From contig CATNEN010000038.1 in the NCBI GenBank assembly GCA_950097015.1, positions 26,077,001 through 26,141,000 of the forward strand: a stretch of 64,000 nt of DNA, read 5' to 3'. Position 1 is the first letter of the stretch. Every line of letters begins with the position of its first letter. The notes below the pieces were generated by a model, which saw nothing but the letters and a program-made list of their open reading frames with translations, had not been told where the DNA came from and did not search any database. Below are positions 52,001 through 62,784 of the stretch, in pieces. The DNA is from Macrostomum hystrix (lineage: Eukaryota > Platyhelminthes > Macrostomidae). The position numbers and the translations under genes are program-made.

Positions 52001-52977
52001 AGCGACGATGGTGAGGTCGAGGTCGAGAGCAAGGCGAAAAAGTCCGACAATCGACAGGGCCGAAAAGCGACAGACGGAAGAGCAGCTGGCGGTTCAGAAG
52101 CTGACCGAGCTCTGAGCCCGACTAGCAGAAGGCTTCTGCGTGGTTTGGGTAAGGAGGGGATAACCCAGCAGGGATATTGTGGGGATATCTCAGCGGGGAT
52201 ATTGTGGGGATATCTCAGCAGGGATATTGTGGGGATATCTCAGCAGGGATATTGTGAGGATATCTCGGCGGGGATATTGTAGGGATATCTCAGCGGGGAT
52301 ATTGTGGGGATATCTCAGCGGGGATATTGTAGGGATATCTCAGCGGGGATATTGTAGGGATATCTCAGCAGGGATATTGTGGGGATATCTCAGCAGGGAT
52401 ATTGTAGGGATATCTCAGCAGGGATATTGTGGGGATATCTCAGCAGGGATATTGTAGGGATATCTCAGCAGGGATATTGTGGGCATATCTCAGCAGGGAT
52501 ATTGTGGGGATATCTCAGCAGGGATTTATTAATTAACCATTTAATTATAATTGATTACACCTGCCCCAAAAGGGTCAGATGTGCAGCCGACAGCACAGCC
52601 GCAGCTATTGCGCGGCGCATCTGAAGGCTGCGTACAGCTGTTCAGTCCATGGACTGGGGGGACGCCACACCCACCCTCAATTATCCCAGCTAATGCTGGT
52701 ACCCATTTAACAGCTGGGTGAACTGAAGCAATGCAGAGTTAAGTGTCTTGCCTAAGGACACAAATTGTTCCAGTGGAGTCGGGAATCGAACCCCCGACTT
52801 TCAAGTCGTGAGTCCGACGCCCCAACCACTAGGCTACAACCTCACAGTAGGGATATTGTAGGGATATCTCAGCAGGGATATTATGGGGATTTCTTGGCAA
52901 TAATTTCTATTCAAATTTCACATTTTAATATTTCAGATGAGAAACGCACATCAGAACAACAGCAGCAGATGCAGTAG
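43041..52977 (+). CDS. Long coiled-coil protein, unidentified, 13 exons
   Basis: Exons: 43041-43164, 43530-43559, 43893-43985, 45060-45142, 46063-46124, 46230-46847, 47191-47397, 48370-48817, 49170-49513, 50446-50718, 51244-51478, 51767-52148, 52937-52977. Every junction is GT-AG with matching phase, giving about 979 residues. The first ~130 residues are low-complexity (a short helix, WSDESQTDS, a Pro run, Ser/Arg-rich). From about residue 175 to 900 the sequence is almost continuous heptad-like Glu/Ala/Leu/Arg coiled coil. A disordered acidic/basic C-terminus ends in a Gln-rich tail (SEQQQQMQ). Such architecture is typical of centrosome, cilium-rootlet or Golgi scaffold proteins, but I cannot name the family. 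Most of its larger introns are tandem arrays; intron 8 carries a SINE-A and intron 12 a SINE-A within its array. Confidence 0.85.
43986..44850. repeat. Minisatellite, 26-bp unit, about 33 copies, coiled-coil intron 3
   Basis: Core CCTCCCTTAGAGAATGATGG then CATTGA. The first unit begins at the splice donor itself (GTGAGATTGACCTCC). Confidence 0.97.
45165..45950. repeat. Pyrimidine-rich CT repeat, coiled-coil intron 4
   Basis: Variable mixture of CTCTCCCTT and CATCTCTATCTTCCTCT blocks; almost no purines on the plus strand except in CATCTCTATC. Confidence 0.95.
47410..48285. repeat. Minisatellite, 24-bp unit, about 36 copies, coiled-coil intron 7
   Basis: Core CCTCCCTTCATCCCCCTGTA then TGTG, changing rightward to a TATCTAC variant. 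Fills nearly the whole 972-base intron. Confidence 0.97.
48840..49035 (-). mobile_element. SINE-A copy, 5' two-thirds, coiled-coil intron 8
   Basis: Minus-strand tRNA-like head with GGTCGGGGGTTCGATTCCGG, body back to CCATGGACTGG, tail lost. A second short B-box-like GGTCGGGGGTTCGAATCTTA at 49063-49082 in plus orientation suggests another fragment. Confidence 0.75.
49525..49775. repeat. Minisatellite, 20-bp unit, coiled-coil intron 9
   Basis: Unit GGATTCATTTGGGGATTGCT, about 11 copies, starting about 15 bases past the donor. Confidence 0.93.
49795..50385. repeat. Minisatellite, 23-bp unit, coiled-coil intron 9
   Basis: Core CTCTCTCAAATGGGATTCTA then GGA, about 25 copies; second array in the same intron, sharing GGATTC with the first. 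Confidence 0.95.
50745..51210. repeat. Minisatellite, 21-bp unit, coiled-coil intron 10
   Basis: Unit near CCTGATCCCCGATCCTCAAG plus T, degenerating rightward (TATCC, GATTT variants). Begins about 26 bases past the donor and stops about 35 bases before the acceptor. Confidence 0.93.
51510..51715. repeat. Minisatellite, about 24-bp unit, coiled-coil intron 11
   Basis: Unit near GTGAATAGGGATTCCCCTAA then TATT, about 8 imperfect copies. Confidence 0.88.
52160..52895. repeat. Minisatellite, 25-bp unit, coiled-coil intron 12, split by a SINE
   Basis: Unit core GGATATCTCAGCAGGGATAT then TGTGG; about 14 units at 52160-52525 and two more at 52843-52895, on either side of the SINE-A at 52535-52842. 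Confidence 0.95.
52535..52842 (-). mobile_element. SINE-A copy, full length, nested in a minisatellite
   Basis: Head at right (minus: TAGCCTAGTGGTTGGGGCGT, GGGGGTTCGATTCCCGAC), body very similar to the copy at 41620 (GTGCAGCCGACAGCACAGCC, CCATGGACTGGGGGGACGCC), AT tail at left. Recent-looking, flanked on both sides by units of the host array. Confidence 0.88.
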
Positions 52978-53193
52978 CCATCTACCATGATTTAATGGCC
53001 ATTAGGAACTGTTATTTTTAGTGTACATTACATTTTTTAGAAAATATTTATAAAATTAGGTTTGAATTCAAAAAGTTTGTTTAAAAAACTCAGTCCGTTA
53101 AAGCGTGTTTTAACGTAAATTACTGTATTTTAAATTTACTGTATTCGTAACAAAATCTGTGTACAACTTAATACGAGTACATTCCATGCTCCC

Positions 53194-53199
53194 AATAAA
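53194..53199 (+). terminator. Poly(A) signal of the coiled-coil gene
   Basis: AATAAA about 217 bases past the stop at 52977, in AT-rich sequence, the first such signal after the stop. Confidence 0.55.
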
Positions 53200-53749
53200 G
53201 CTACATTTAATGGAGTCTGTGACTCGAAAATTATTGCGAATCTGTGATCCCTCATCTTGTTCAATAATATCTATTTTAAATATATAACATAGCTCGTATT
53301 TTAATTTTGAAAAAAACCTACTCTTTTTATCTACTTTTAGTAGTTTACAGTTTTAGATAAATTTTAGCATTAACTTATGAGGTTTTAAATTCATTAGCGA
53401 TTCTAAGAAATCTCGTTAATACTTCCGTTTGAACTAATTCGGCTCAAAAAACACATGCACATTTAAGCAGTTAAACAAATCATAAGATTAACGGCTCAAC
53501 TTCTTCCCTGTACTTAAAATGTGTGTTTGTAAACATTTTTCTAATGCTAAAAAAATTTGTTCTTTTTTAAGTTCTTTGTGGTTAAATATACACCTTATCG
53601 TACAGCTGCATGTCACAGTGTGATTTTATACCGATTAAATATTATCGATATAGTCCTCAGCTCATTGATTTAGTGAGTTGAAATTATTTTTCCTGAAACT
53701 ACGAGTTTTAGAACATTGATTCAAAGCATTAAATGTTAGACAGCTAATT

Positions 53750-54640
53750 TTAGATAGCAGATGTTACACAGTTGATGATTGACAGCTGGTGTTAGACAGC
53801 TGATGTTAGATAGCTGATGTTACACAGTTGATGATTGACAGCTGGTGTTAGACAGCTGATGTTAGATAGCTGATGTTACATAGTTGATGATTGACAGCTG
53901 GTGTTAGACAGCTGATGTTAGATAGCTGATGTTACACAGTTGATGATTGACAGCTGGTGTTAGACAGATGATGTTAGATAGCTGATGTTACATAGTTGAT
54001 GATTGACAGCTGGTGTTAGACAGCTGATGTTAGACAGCTGATGATTGACAGCTGGTGTTAGACAGCTGGTGTTAGACAGCTGATGTTACACAGTTGATGA
54101 TTGACAGCTGGTGTTAGACAGCTGATGTTAGATAGCTGATGCTACACAGTTGATGATTGACAGCTGGTGTTAGATAGCTGATGTTAGATAGCTGATGCTA
54201 CACAGTTGATGATTGACAGCTGGTGTTAGACAGCTGATGTTAGATAGCTGATGCTACACAGTTGATGATTGACAGCTGGTGTTAGATAGCTGATGTTACA
54301 CAGTTGATTATTGACAGCTGGTGTTAGACAGCTGATGTTAGACAGCTGATGTTAGACAGCTGATGTTAGACAGCTGGTGTTAGACAGCTGACGTTAGACA
54401 GCTACTGTTAGACAGGTGATGTTAGACAGCTGATGTTCGAGAGTTGATGATTGACAGCTGACGTTAGACAGCTGGTGCTAGACAGCTGATGTTAGACAGT
54501 TGATGTTCGAGAGTTGATGATTGACAGCTGACGTTAGACAGCTGGTGCTAGACAGCTGATGTTAGACAGCTACTGTTAGACAGCTGTTAGACAGTTGATG
54601 TTAGACAGTTGATGTTAGACAGCTGATTTTAGATACCTAG
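53750..54640. repeat. Minisatellite, 14-bp unit with 56-bp higher-order period
   Basis: Basic unit GATGTTAGACAGCT; to the left four variants alternate in a fixed order (GATGATTGACAGCT, GGTGTTAGACAGCT, GATGTTAGATAGCT, GATGTTACACAGTT), a higher-order array. Lies between the coiled-coil and Ser/Lys-rich genes. Confidence 0.95.
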
Positions 54641-54904
54641 CATTAATAAATTCGCTATCAAGCTGTCAAAAAAAATGCAACATCCTTAGCTGGAAATGGC
54701 CATAGACATTTGTTAAACGAGGACATGATTTTCTACTCTTGAGACAACTAAATATTTTTGCCACAATTTATTATATTTTTACCGGTCTATCTACTGCTTT
54801 TGTTCAAGTCAACTTAACCTTTATCGTCTGTTGTGGTAAGTCATGAATAGGATGTAAGCCTTATGTAGATGTCAGTCAGTCTAATAAGCAATGATTGAGC
54901 TTTA

Positions 54905-56715
54905 TGTAGGGAAGCTTGTTCTAGAGTAGGGAAGCTTGTTAGTGAGTAGGGAAGGTTGTTTTTGAGTAGGGAAGCTTGTTCTTGAGTGGGGAAGCTTGTT
55001 CTTGAGTAGGGAAGCTTGTTCTTGAGTAGGGAAGCTTGTTCTTGAGTAGGGAAGCTTGTTCTTGAGTAGGGAAGCTTGTTCGTGATTAGGGAAGGTTGTT
55101 CTTGAGTAGGGAAGCTTGTTCTTGAGTAGGGAAGCTTGTTCGTGATTAGGGAAGGTTGTTCTTGAGTAGGGAAGCTTGTTCGTGAGTAGGGAAGCATGTT
55201 CTTGAGTAGGGGAAGCTTGTTCGTGAGTAGGGAAGCTTGTTCGTGAGTAGGGAAGGTTGTTCTTGAGTAGGGAAGCTTGTTCTTGAGTAGGGAAGCTTGT
55301 TCTTGAGTAGGGAAGCTTGTTCGTGATTAGGGAAGGTTGTTCTTGAGTAGGGAAGCTTGTTCGTGAGTAGGGAAGCATGTTCTTGAGTAGGGAAGCTTGT
55401 TCGTGAGTAGGGAAGGTTGTTCTTGAGTAGGGAAGCTTGTTCTTGAGTAGGGAAGCTTGTTCTTGAGTAGGGAAGCTTGTTCGTGAGTAGGGAAGCTTGT
55501 TCTTTAGTAGGGAAGCTTGTTCTTGAGTAGGGAAGCTTGTTCTTGAGTAGGGAAGCTTGTTCTTGAGTAGGGAAGCTTGTTCTTGAGTAGGGAAGCTTGT
55601 TCTTGAGTGGGGAAGCTTGTTCTTGAGTAGGGAAGCTTGTTCTTGAGTAGGGAAGCTTGTTCTTGAGTAGGGAAGCTTGTTCTTGAGTAGGGAAGCTTGT
55701 TCGTGATTAGGGAAGGTTGTTCTTGAGTAGGGAAGCTTGTTCTTGAGTAGGGAAGCTTGTTCGTGATTAGGGAAGGTTGTTCTTGAGTAGGGAAGCTTGT
55801 TCGTGAGTAGGGAAGCATGTTCTTGAGTAGGGGAAGCTTGTTCGTGAGTAGGGAAGCTTGTTCGTGAGTAGGGAAGGTTGTTCTTGAGTAGGGAAGCTTG
55901 TTCTTGAGTAGGGAAGCTTGTTCTTGAGTAGGGAAGCTTGTTCGTGATTAGGGAAGGTTGTTCTTGAGTAGGGAAGCTTGTTCGTGAGTAGGGAAGCATG
56001 TTCTTGAGTAGGGGAAGCTTGTTCGTGAGTAGGGAAGCTTGTTCGTGAGTAGGGAAGGTTGTTCTTGAGTAGGGAAGCTTGTTCTTGAGTAGGGAAGCTT
56101 GTTCTTGAGTAGGGAAGCTTGTTCGTGAGTAGGGAAGCTTGTTCTTTAGTAGGGAAGCTTGTTCTTGAGTAGGGAAGCTTGTTCTTGAGTAGGGAAGCTT
56201 GTTCTTGAGTAGGGAAGCTTGTTCTTGAGTAGGGAAGCTTGTTCGTGAGTAGGAAGCTTGTTCTTGAGTAGGGGAGCATGTTCTTGAGTAGGAAGCTTGT
56301 TCGTGAGTAGGGAAGCTTGTTCTTGAGTAGGGAAGCTTGTTCTTGAGTAGGGAAGCTTGTTCTTGAGTAGGGAAGCTTGTTCTTGAGTAGGGGAGCATGT
56401 TCTTGAGTAGGAAGCTTGTTCGTGAGTAGGGAAGCTTGTTCTTGAGCAGGGAAGGCTGTTCTTGAGTAGAGGAGCATGTTCTTGAGTAGGGGAGCATGTT
56501 CTTGAGTAGGGAAGCTTGTTCTTGAGTACTGAAGCTTGTTCTTGAGTAGGGAAGCTTGTTCTTGAGTAGGGAAGCTTGTTCTTGAGTAGGGAAGCTTGTT
56601 CTTGAGTAGGGAAGCTTGTTCTTGAGTAGGGAAGCTTGTTCGTGAGCAGGGAAGGCTGTTCTTGAGTAGGGGAGCATGTTCTTGAGTAGGAAGCTTGTTC
56701 TTGAGTAGGGAAGCT
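54905..56715. repeat. Minisatellite, 20-bp unit, about 90 copies
   Basis: Unit TTGAGTAGGGAAGCTTGTTC; variants TTCGTGAGTAGG, GAAGGTTG and GGGGAAGC recur in larger blocks of about 600 bp (compare 55080-55640 with 55690-56160). Most units carry a HindIII site. Open in all three minus frames (up to 629 codons) as an artefact. Confidence 0.97.
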
Positions 56716-56780
56716 TGTTCTCAAATCTTGTCTTTCTCCAAACCTCAGTATCGCAATATAGGCTAGCAATTTGAAAGTGC

Positions 56781-58259
56781 ATGCGGCACAAATCGCACTG
56801 CGTTATCGACCTGACGGTGAGGGTGCTGGCAGTAGAGTCGCCGAAGCTTCTTGAGGCTGCCTATTCGTCAGCCGATGCGGGCACATCCCTTGACGATGAC
56901 AGACATCTGGCAAGCCAAAATCAAGTGAAATATTTGTCACCTGTGCGACCATCGCGACAGCGAACTAGAAAAGAGATGGTGAGAAATCAGGTAAATTGTG
57001 CTCACCATTTGTGCTCAAATGGACAATTTGCTCAAATGGATAGTGTGCTCAAATGGATAGTGTGCTCTAGTGGATAGTGTGCTCAAATGGATAGTGTGCT
57101 CAATGGATAGTGTGCTCAAGTGGATAGTGTGCTCAATGGATAGTGTGCTCAAAGGATAGTGTGCTCAATGGATAGTGTGCTCAATGGATAGTGTGCTCAA
57201 ATGGATGGTTTGCTGTAATGGATTGTGGGCTCAAATGGATTGTGGGCTCAAAAGGATAATGTGCTCAAATTAATTGTGTGCTCAAATGTATTGTGTGCTC
57301 AAATTTATTGTGTACTCAAATGTATTGTGTGCTCAAATGTATTGTGTGCTCAAATGTATTGTGTGCTCAAATGTATTGTGTGCTCAAATGAATAGTGTGC
57401 TCAAATGAATAGTGTGCTCAAATGTATTGTGTGCTCAAATTTATTGTGTACTCAAATGTATTGTGTGCTCAAATGTATTGTGTGCTCAAATGTATTGTGT
57501 GCTCAAATGTATAGTGTGCTCAAATGAATAGTTTGATCAGGTAGGCAATGTGCTCTTATCAGCTCTCTGCTTCATCGTTTCCCGCTTTTAGCATCGGATG
57601 AGAAGCCACAGGCGTAGCCCCAGAAGAAAAATAAGAACCAGCATTAGTGTGACGTGTCTTGTTCCGCCGGATAAGCTCAAATCAGTGACGCCAATTTCCG
57701 AACCTCTGCGAGCTCTGGACACCTCGTCCGAAATTAGCGATACTGATAGCGACTTTTCCTTGTCCTCGGAGGGCTATGCGGCGCCTCAATGGGTGACGCC
57801 AAGAAATTGGTTGCGACCGTTAAAGTCATCGAGCTACGTGAGTCTTGGCCAGTGGCAGTCTGTTATAGAGAGACTAGACTAGAGATTGAGTAGGAAGGTC
57901 AGATTTGAGCACTCATGGACGACAGAGTAAGATTTGGGCTAAAGCAGGGGTTGTAGCCTAGTGGTTAGAGCGTCGGACTCACGACTTGTAGGTCGGGGGT
58001 TCGATCTCCGACTCCACTGGAACAATTCAGGTCTTTTAGCCAGACACTTAACTCTGCATTGCTACAGCTAACCCAGCTGTTAAATGGGTACCAGCTGGGG
58101 TGATTGTCGGATAATTCCATGTGCTGTCAGCTGAACATCTGGCCCAATTGTGGCAGGTGTAATCAATAAATATTAATAAATAATATTATTAGTTATGTGC
58201 ATGCTTTCCTCTATCAATGCGTTGCAGACAAAAATTAGTAGGCACAATAGCAGTTACAT

Positions 58260-58306
<47 letters not shown>

Positions 58307-60669
58307 GCAGCAACTGCAGCAGCAGCACTATTCAAGACATGCCATCGAATCCAATGACATCGAGGATTGGTCAACTCTTCCGTAGATCTTCTGCGGCTCA
58401 AAGAATCCATAACAACAATGTCGACAACACTGCTGTCACTGCTAATGGCGACATTGTATTGGATTCTCAATTGCCAGCTCCAGCCGCTGCTTCTGACAAT
58501 ATAAAGCCAGATTTGATTGCTGCTAGAGAAACAGCCGAACAATTGCCAGCATTGCCACCTGCGCAGAAGCAACAGCAGCAGCAGCAGAAATTGTACACTC
58601 GAAGTAGTAGGTTTTTTTATAAAACTCTAACAACGCTTGTTAATCGATAGAATGTTGGCTGGACCAATCAGAGAAGCGATGGGGTTTTTGGCGCGGGAGG
58701 GGCGGGGGTGGTTGACACAGGCAAATATGTAGCTGGCTTGGCCAATCAGAGAAGCCAGGCGATTGTGGGTGCTAAAAAGGCGGGGTGGTTGGCACTGATA
58801 GATAATAGTGATAGATTGGTCTCTCGACCAATCGGCGAAGCGATAGGATTTCGGGTGCATAAGGGTTTGGGTGGTTGGCGTTAGCTACGCAGGCAAGCAG
58901 ATAATGATGGATTGGCGGCTGGCCAATCAGAGAAGCCAGATGGTTTTTAACTCGTAATAACTTTTCTGGTGTACGATTAGTCTATGTTAAAAACCCCATC
59001 CCACCGCCAACCCAGCTGACTCCGGCGAAGAAAGCACCAACATGTCCTATGTGAAAGTGCCTACGCACATTGGCAGTCCATTGCAGCTAGAAGCCGATTG
59101 TGCAACATTAGATGACCAGTGCAAATCCACGGCCAGACCTGCCCCCATCGTGACCGCACCGATTGCGCCGCCGAGGCAGGAAAGTCGACAGGAAGTCAGC
59201 AAGCCGGACTTTATTAGAGCAACAACAACTAAATCGGCTTCTCCATCAGAGTCCTCGCAGCCTGCGGCGCATCGAAACGCTATCGTCGGCGGCATTGACG
59301 TCCCGGAGCCATCGGATCGATCGCAGTTCATTGTCACACTGAACCGATTGAGGCAGCTCATCTCCGATCAACGCAGAAATCCGCTCGCGCCGACCCTCAT
59401 TGCGCCAACGGCACAGTGGCCCGTCAACTTGACTGATGAATACAGCCTACCAAAGTTCTCGGACAAGGTAGCTGCTGCAGCTAAGTACGTCTCGACAATG
59501 TCTCTACGATGCTTCATCCTTTCCTTCGATACCACATCCTTTCCTTCGATACCACATCCTTTCCTTCGATACCACATCCTTTCCTTCGATACCACATCAT
59601 TTCCTTCGATACCACATCCTTTCCTACGATACCACATCCTTTCCTTCGATACTACATCCTTTCCTAAGATACCAAATTTTCTCCTTCGATACCACATTCT
59701 TTCCTTCGATACCACATCCTTTCCTTCGATACCACATCCTTTCCTTCGATACCACATCCTTTCATTCGATACCACATCATTTCCTTCGGTACCACACCCT
59801 TTCCTGCGATACCACATCCTTTCCTTCGATACCACATCCTTTCCTTCGATACCACATCCTTTCATTCGATACCACATCATTTCCTTCGGTACCACATCCT
59901 TTCCTTCGATACTACATCCTTTCCTAAGATACCACATTTTCTCCTTCGATACCACATTCTCTCCTTCGATACCACATCCTTTCCTACGATACGATATCCT
60001 CTCCTTCGATACCATTGTTTTTTCTACGATACCTTCGTACGTCATCTAATTTTTTACTTCGTTAACTTATCCTTCAACGCCAGCAGCAGCCGATCAAAAG
60101 CATCTGAAACAGCACCGAAGACGAAGCTAAAGGAGTCTGTGCGGTCAAGTCGAGCGGCAATTCAAAGTCTGCTGTCTCTACCAAAGTGGCAGGATAATCT
60201 GGCGATTACAAAAGTGCAAACGGACCAGCCGAGAGCAACACTGGAGACGAAATCTCACGAAGCAGATCAGATGCCTTTGAAGACGGCAAAGTCCAAAAAG
60301 CTGAGAGAAAAGAAGCAAAAGCAGCCGGCCAGGCAACTCACAATGTCCCTTTGGAAGCCTAGAACTATTTTCCAACAAGTGCAAGAAGAGCAACAGCAAA
60401 ATCTGACGATGCAAAAGAAAAAAAATAAGACCAAGAAGATCAAAAAGACGCTCGCAAGCTCTAGTCCAGCTTTGACGGATAGTTCTGTCAGCAGAAAACT
60501 GCCAGCAGCAGCAGCAAGCGGGCCAAGGACGAAGCGCGTCAACTTAAATAACTCAAATTCTCGAAAATATCTAAACGCTAATACTACTGCTAATAGTAAA
60601 ACAGTCAGTAGTGCAAAGCAAGCATCGAGCACTAAATTTGTGAAATTCTTCGGTCCTATGTTCATGTAA
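56781..60669 (+). CDS. Ser/Lys-rich low-complexity protein, unidentified, 5 exons
   Basis: Exons 56781-56978, 57592-57837, 58228-58606, 59016-59484 and 60084-60669 join with matching phases (0, 0, 1, 2), about 625 residues. The start (VIDLTVRVLAVESPKLLEAA) may be preceded by further coding exons. Exon 3 has a poly-Ser run from an AGC repeat (58262-58325) and a poly-Gln run. Exon 5 is very Lys-rich (QKKKNKTKKIKK) and ends in TKFVKFFGPMFM. Exon 4 has a Pro/Ala-rich linker then a helix (RSQFIVTLNRLRQLISDQR). No domain is recognised; the composition suggests a disordered nuclear or cytoskeletal protein. The exon 3 donor is a choice: GTAGGT at 58607 keeps phase with exon 4, the GTTTTT at 58611 does not. 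The exon 5 acceptor is CAGCAGCAG, so NAGNAG variants are possible. Confidence 0.7.
56995..57545. repeat. Minisatellite, 16-17-bp unit, intron 1 of the Ser/Lys-rich gene
   Basis: Unit near GTGCTCAAATGTATTGT, with GGATA and GAATA variants; starts about 20 bases past the donor. Confidence 0.95.
57946..58190 (+). mobile_element. SINE-A copy, plus orientation, intron 2 of the Ser/Lys-rich gene
   Basis: Head GGTTGTAGCCTAGTGGTTAG (A-box) and GGTCGGGGGTTCGATCTCCG (B-box), body GTTAAATGGGTACCAGCTGG, tail AATCAATAAATATTAATAAA. Shows the family in direct orientation; body has an internal deletion relative to the 41620 copy. Confidence 0.85.
58262..58325 (+). repeat. Coding trinucleotide run (AGC)n
   Basis: AGC repeat with AAC interruptions inside exon 3 of the Ser/Lys-rich gene, encoding poly-Ser. 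Confidence 0.9.
59510..60035. repeat. Minisatellite, 20-bp unit, about 26 copies, intron 4 of the Ser/Lys-rich gene
   Basis: Unit TTTCCTTCGATACCACATCC. Begins about 27 bases past the donor and ends about 45 before the acceptor. Confidence 0.97.
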
Positions 60670-60759
60670 GCTGCAACATGATCCGCCTTCAAATAAACTT
60701 GCATTCGCCTTTAACCTCGCATTTCCCTTTGTCCTCCTCCGTGCGTTCGCCCCATTCTC

Positions 60760-61000
60760 GTCATTGCCTTCGCCTTCATCTTCGCCATTGCGTCGCCTTC
60801 GCCGTCATCATCGCCTACGTCCTAGCCTTCGCCCTCACATTTTCTATCGCCCTCGCCTACGCCATCTCTATCGCCCTCGCCTACGCCATCTCTATCGCCC
60901 TCGCCTTCGCCATCTCTATCGCCCTCGCCCTCGCCCTAACCTTACCCGTCGCCTCTGCCTTCGCCTTCGCATTCGCCATCGCCTTTGTCTTTGCCATCGA
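60760..61000. repeat. GC-rich imperfect repeat in probable 3' UTR
   Basis: Blocks of TCGCCCTCGCCTACGCCATC and shorter TCGCC words; between the stop at 60669 and the poly(A) signal at 61088. Confidence 0.85.
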
Positions 61001-61087
61001 GCTCTTTGAATTTCTTTTAACCTATTGTTCACACCCTGTACTATTATTATTTTGCTTTTCTACAGACACAAATGTAAATTATTGCAA

Positions 61088-61093
61088 AATAAA
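61088..61093 (+). terminator. Poly(A) signal of the Ser/Lys-rich gene
   Basis: AATAAA about 420 bases past the stop at 60669; the intervening 3' UTR would contain the GCC-rich array at 60760-61000. Confidence 0.5.
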
Positions 61094-61334
61094 CATGCAG
61101 AGAGTGTAACAGTGCTAGGATTTAAGCCATTGTAAGCAAGTGGCATTGTCGTATGTGTTAGCGTGAACCAGTTTCGCTTATTGCATTGTCAGACAAACCT
61201 GCAGAGTGTGTTATTCTTGACAACTGAAAATACAGTAGGCAATTTGTGTGTTGCTTAGAAAATTATTCCTAATTGAAAATTATATTCTTCGGTGTAAACC
61301 TTCTTTCTATATAGTCGGAGCAGTCGTTGCTTAC

Positions 61335-61945
61335 GGGGGATTTGAACAGATTACTACTAGATTTCAAGAGACTGGTGAAAGAATCAAGAAGATTGGTTAG
61401 AGATTTGATGAGATTGATAAGAGGTATTAAGAGATTGATGAAACATTTCATGAGATCTTTTAGGGATTCTAAGAGACTGATGAGAGATTTTATGAGATTG
61501 ATGTGAGACTTTAATTAGATTTGTGGGAGATTTAGGAGATAAATGAGAGATTTGATGAGATTGATAGGAGATTTTAAGAGATTGGTTGGCGATTTTAGGA
61601 GATTGGTGGGAGATTTAGGAGATAAATGCGAGATTTGATGAGATTGATAGGAGATTTTAAGAGATTGGTTGGCGACTTTAGAAGATTGGTGGGAGATTTA
61701 GGAGATAAATGAGAGATTTGATGAGATTGATAGGAGATTTTAAGAGATTGGTTGGCGACTTTAGAAGATTGGTGGGAGATTTAGGAGATAAATGAGAGAT
61801 TTGATGAGATTGATAGGAGATTTTAAGAGATTGGTAGGAGACTTTAGAAGATTGGTGGGAGATTTAGGAGATAAATGAGAGATTTGATGAGATTGATAGG
61901 AGATTTTAAGAGATTGGTAGGAGACTTTAGGAGATTGGTGGGAGA
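61335..61945. repeat. Minisatellite with nested periods
   Basis: Short GAGATTGATGAGA-like units organised in a higher-order period of roughly 110 bp (GATAAATGAGAGATTTGATG ... AGATTGGTGGGAGATTTAGG), about four copies from 61500. Confidence 0.9.
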
Positions 61946-61949
61946 TTAA

Positions 61950-62775
61950 AATATAATGTTTGGGAAGTTTTGAATATAGGAATAATTGGAATACTAAGAA
62001 TAGATTTTACAAAACCATATTGCTAAATGCATGTCAAATTGTAATCACATGTGTAAACATGCAACTCAAAACAGAAAATACTATCTAGCTTTTATAGGCT
62101 TAAACAGGGTTCAGTATTTGCGCTAGGAATCGATGCACTCAGCTTCCATTTAGTGTCAACATTTATAGCTAAATCATCAGATAAATCATGCTCATATTAT
62201 AGCTATAGATTGAATGTGTTTGGCAGTTCCATACAATGACTGCACGTGGACAATGGGAATCACGGCTTGAGTGTTGTTTGCACATCCCATATAAATAATG
62301 TGAGATAAGCCTTCAAAGCAATGCACAAGGGGATGCGTGCGATAATTTCATCTCCTGTAAAAGATTTTTAATCTCTGCGCACTGCGCACTGTGTGCTCAT
62401 TCTCTTATCATCCACGCTGACATCAGTGGCCATCAGTGGGTAACGGAGGAGTCAAATAATGCTAACAAATGTTCGGGCTTATTTGCAGGTGGCATTCGGT
62501 TGGTGACACTTGAGCACGCTTGAGTAGGTTTATAGAGTAATCTGAACGTTGTCTATGGCTTTCACGCTGATTCCTCCAATGAGACTAGAATAGGGTTGGG
62601 GAAGTGCTTGTTTGGAATTGGGAGTCTTATCTCCCAATCCCACCCTGGGCCACTCTTTACTTGCCTTGGATAATAATGCCTGATCTTTAAGGTCGCGTGC
62701 CTGTACGATAAGGCCTTTGAAGCCTTACTCGTGTCCCTGCCATTCTGTCTCTATCATCCATATCACACATACACC
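61950..62775. other. Intergenic, no feature recognised
   Basis: AT-rich then mixed sequence with no credible coding frame, array or SINE head that I can identify. Confidence 0.45.
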
Positions 62776-62784
62776 CAAGCTTCT

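Noticed and set aside
54902-56791. 629-codon minus-strand frame with repeated LPYSRTSFPTQEQ
   Set aside because: 20-bp array without stops in any minus frame; no unique sequence, splice context or start of coding character.
58189-58572. 127-codon minus frame with Ala runs
   Set aside because: Antisense of the AGC repeat coding exon (poly-Ser in the sense direction).
59368-60045. 225-codon minus frame RRKGCGIEGKD repeats
   Set aside because: Antisense of an exon and of the 20-bp intron array.
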